Part shown: piece by piece, positions 13,097-13,457 of the stretch | Layout of the letters: each line of letters starts with the position of its first letter | Numbering within the stretch: position 1 is the stretch's first letter | From: Thermodesulfobacteriota bacterium | Lineage (GTDB): Bacteria > Desulfobacterota > BSN033 > UBA1163 | Assembly: GCA_030024065.1 (NCBI GenBank) | Contig: JASEIE010000072.1 | Span: 1 to 13,457, forward strand | DNA: 13,457 nt | Direction: 5' to 3' | Made by a program: the position numbers and the translations under genes | The notes under the pieces: generated by a model | What the model was told of the DNA's origin: nothing | The model's input: the letters and a program-made list of their open reading frames with translations, nothing else | Databases searched by the model: none

Positions 13097-13457
13097 ATGG
13101 AGATCGTGGAGCTAAAGAAAGGGATTTACTGGGTGGGTGCAATCGACTGGAATGGGAGAGACTTTCATGGCTATTCAACTCCATTCGGGACCACTTACAA
13201 TGCCTATCTGATTCTTGATGAGAAGAATGTCCTTATTGATACGGTCAAGGCCCCTTTCTACTCGGAGATGCTTGGACGAATTTCAGAGATTATCGATCCG
13301 TCGAAGATCGACATCATCGTATCGAATCATGTGGAGATGGACCATTCGGGTTCACTTCCTCAGACCGTGGAACGAATTGGAAATCCAGTGGTGATCACTT
13401 CGGAAAGGGGAAAGAAGGGACTGGAGAAGCATTACAAGAGAACGATGAATTTTAAAA
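13097..13457 (+). CDS. Flavodiiron protein (partial, runs off right edge)
   Basis: The first 120 residues of a flavodiiron protein (FprA / rubredoxin-oxygen oxidoreductase type). These enzymes reduce oxygen to water or nitric oxide to nitrous oxide in anaerobes and microaerophiles. The start MEIVELKKGIYWVGAIDWN and the segment GTTYNAYLILDEKNVLIDTVK are typical of the metallo-beta-lactamase-like diiron domain. The metal-binding H-x-E-x-D-H motif is present and intact in SNHVEMDHSGSL: His78, Glu80, Asp82 and His83. The remaining diiron ligands and the C-terminal flavodoxin domain lie beyond the window. The ATG at 13097 has GGAGG six bases upstream. A putative promoter sits just behind the preceding terminator, so the gene is probably transcribed on its own. 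Confidence 0.93.
   Translation, partial: MEIVELKKGIYWVGAIDWNGRDFHGYSTPFGTTYNAYLILDEKNVLIDTVKAPFYSEMLGRISEIIDPSKIDIIVSNHVEMDHSGSLPQTVERIGNPVVITSERGKKGLEKHYKRTMNFK

Overview
The window reads as a chromosomal segment of a Gram-negative, probably anaerobic or microaerophilic bacterium. The outer-membrane-type lipoprotein, the flavodiiron protein at the right edge, the moderate GC content and the G/C-run palindromic intergenic repeats fit an uncultured Desulfobacterota (Deltaproteobacteria)-like genome. That placement is inference; there is no rRNA or marker gene here.

The left edge (1-427, minus strand) carries a small overlapping gene pair, DUF4160 followed by a truncated DUF2442 gene. Next comes about 340 bases without a gene, holding an imperfect G/C-rich palindromic repeat with a smaller palindrome inside it.

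The core (770-10849) is ten collinear minus-strand genes. In transcription order they are: a GntR/HutC-type regulator, an AtuA-like (DUF1446) protein, a DUF4387 protein, a family-5 extracellular solute-binding protein, two permeases and two ATPases of a dipeptide/oligopeptide-type ABC importer, a C45-type Ntn-hydrolase (acyl-transferase/peptidase) and a class I methyltransferase. The first three genes abut at their stop and start codons. A clear promoter with nested inverted repeats lies in front of the regulator. The simplest reading is a regulated uptake-and-catabolism locus: the importer brings in a peptide-like or N-acylated compound, the C45 enzyme may cleave an amide bond, and the AtuA/DUF4387 pair acts on a downstream intermediate. 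The substrate cannot be read from sequence. Three intergenic palindromes (2494-2514, 6573-6654, 8288-8329) divide the locus and may tune expression between its parts.

The right part (11012-13457) is on the plus strand. It has a SagB-type nitroreductase divergent from the regulator, a probable two-gene unit encoding an unrecognised outer-membrane-type lipoprotein and a small protein with three 25-residue CCHC-like zinc motifs, a strong intrinsic terminator, and the N-terminal third of a flavodiiron protein. No tRNA, rRNA, CRISPR array or transposase gene was seen.
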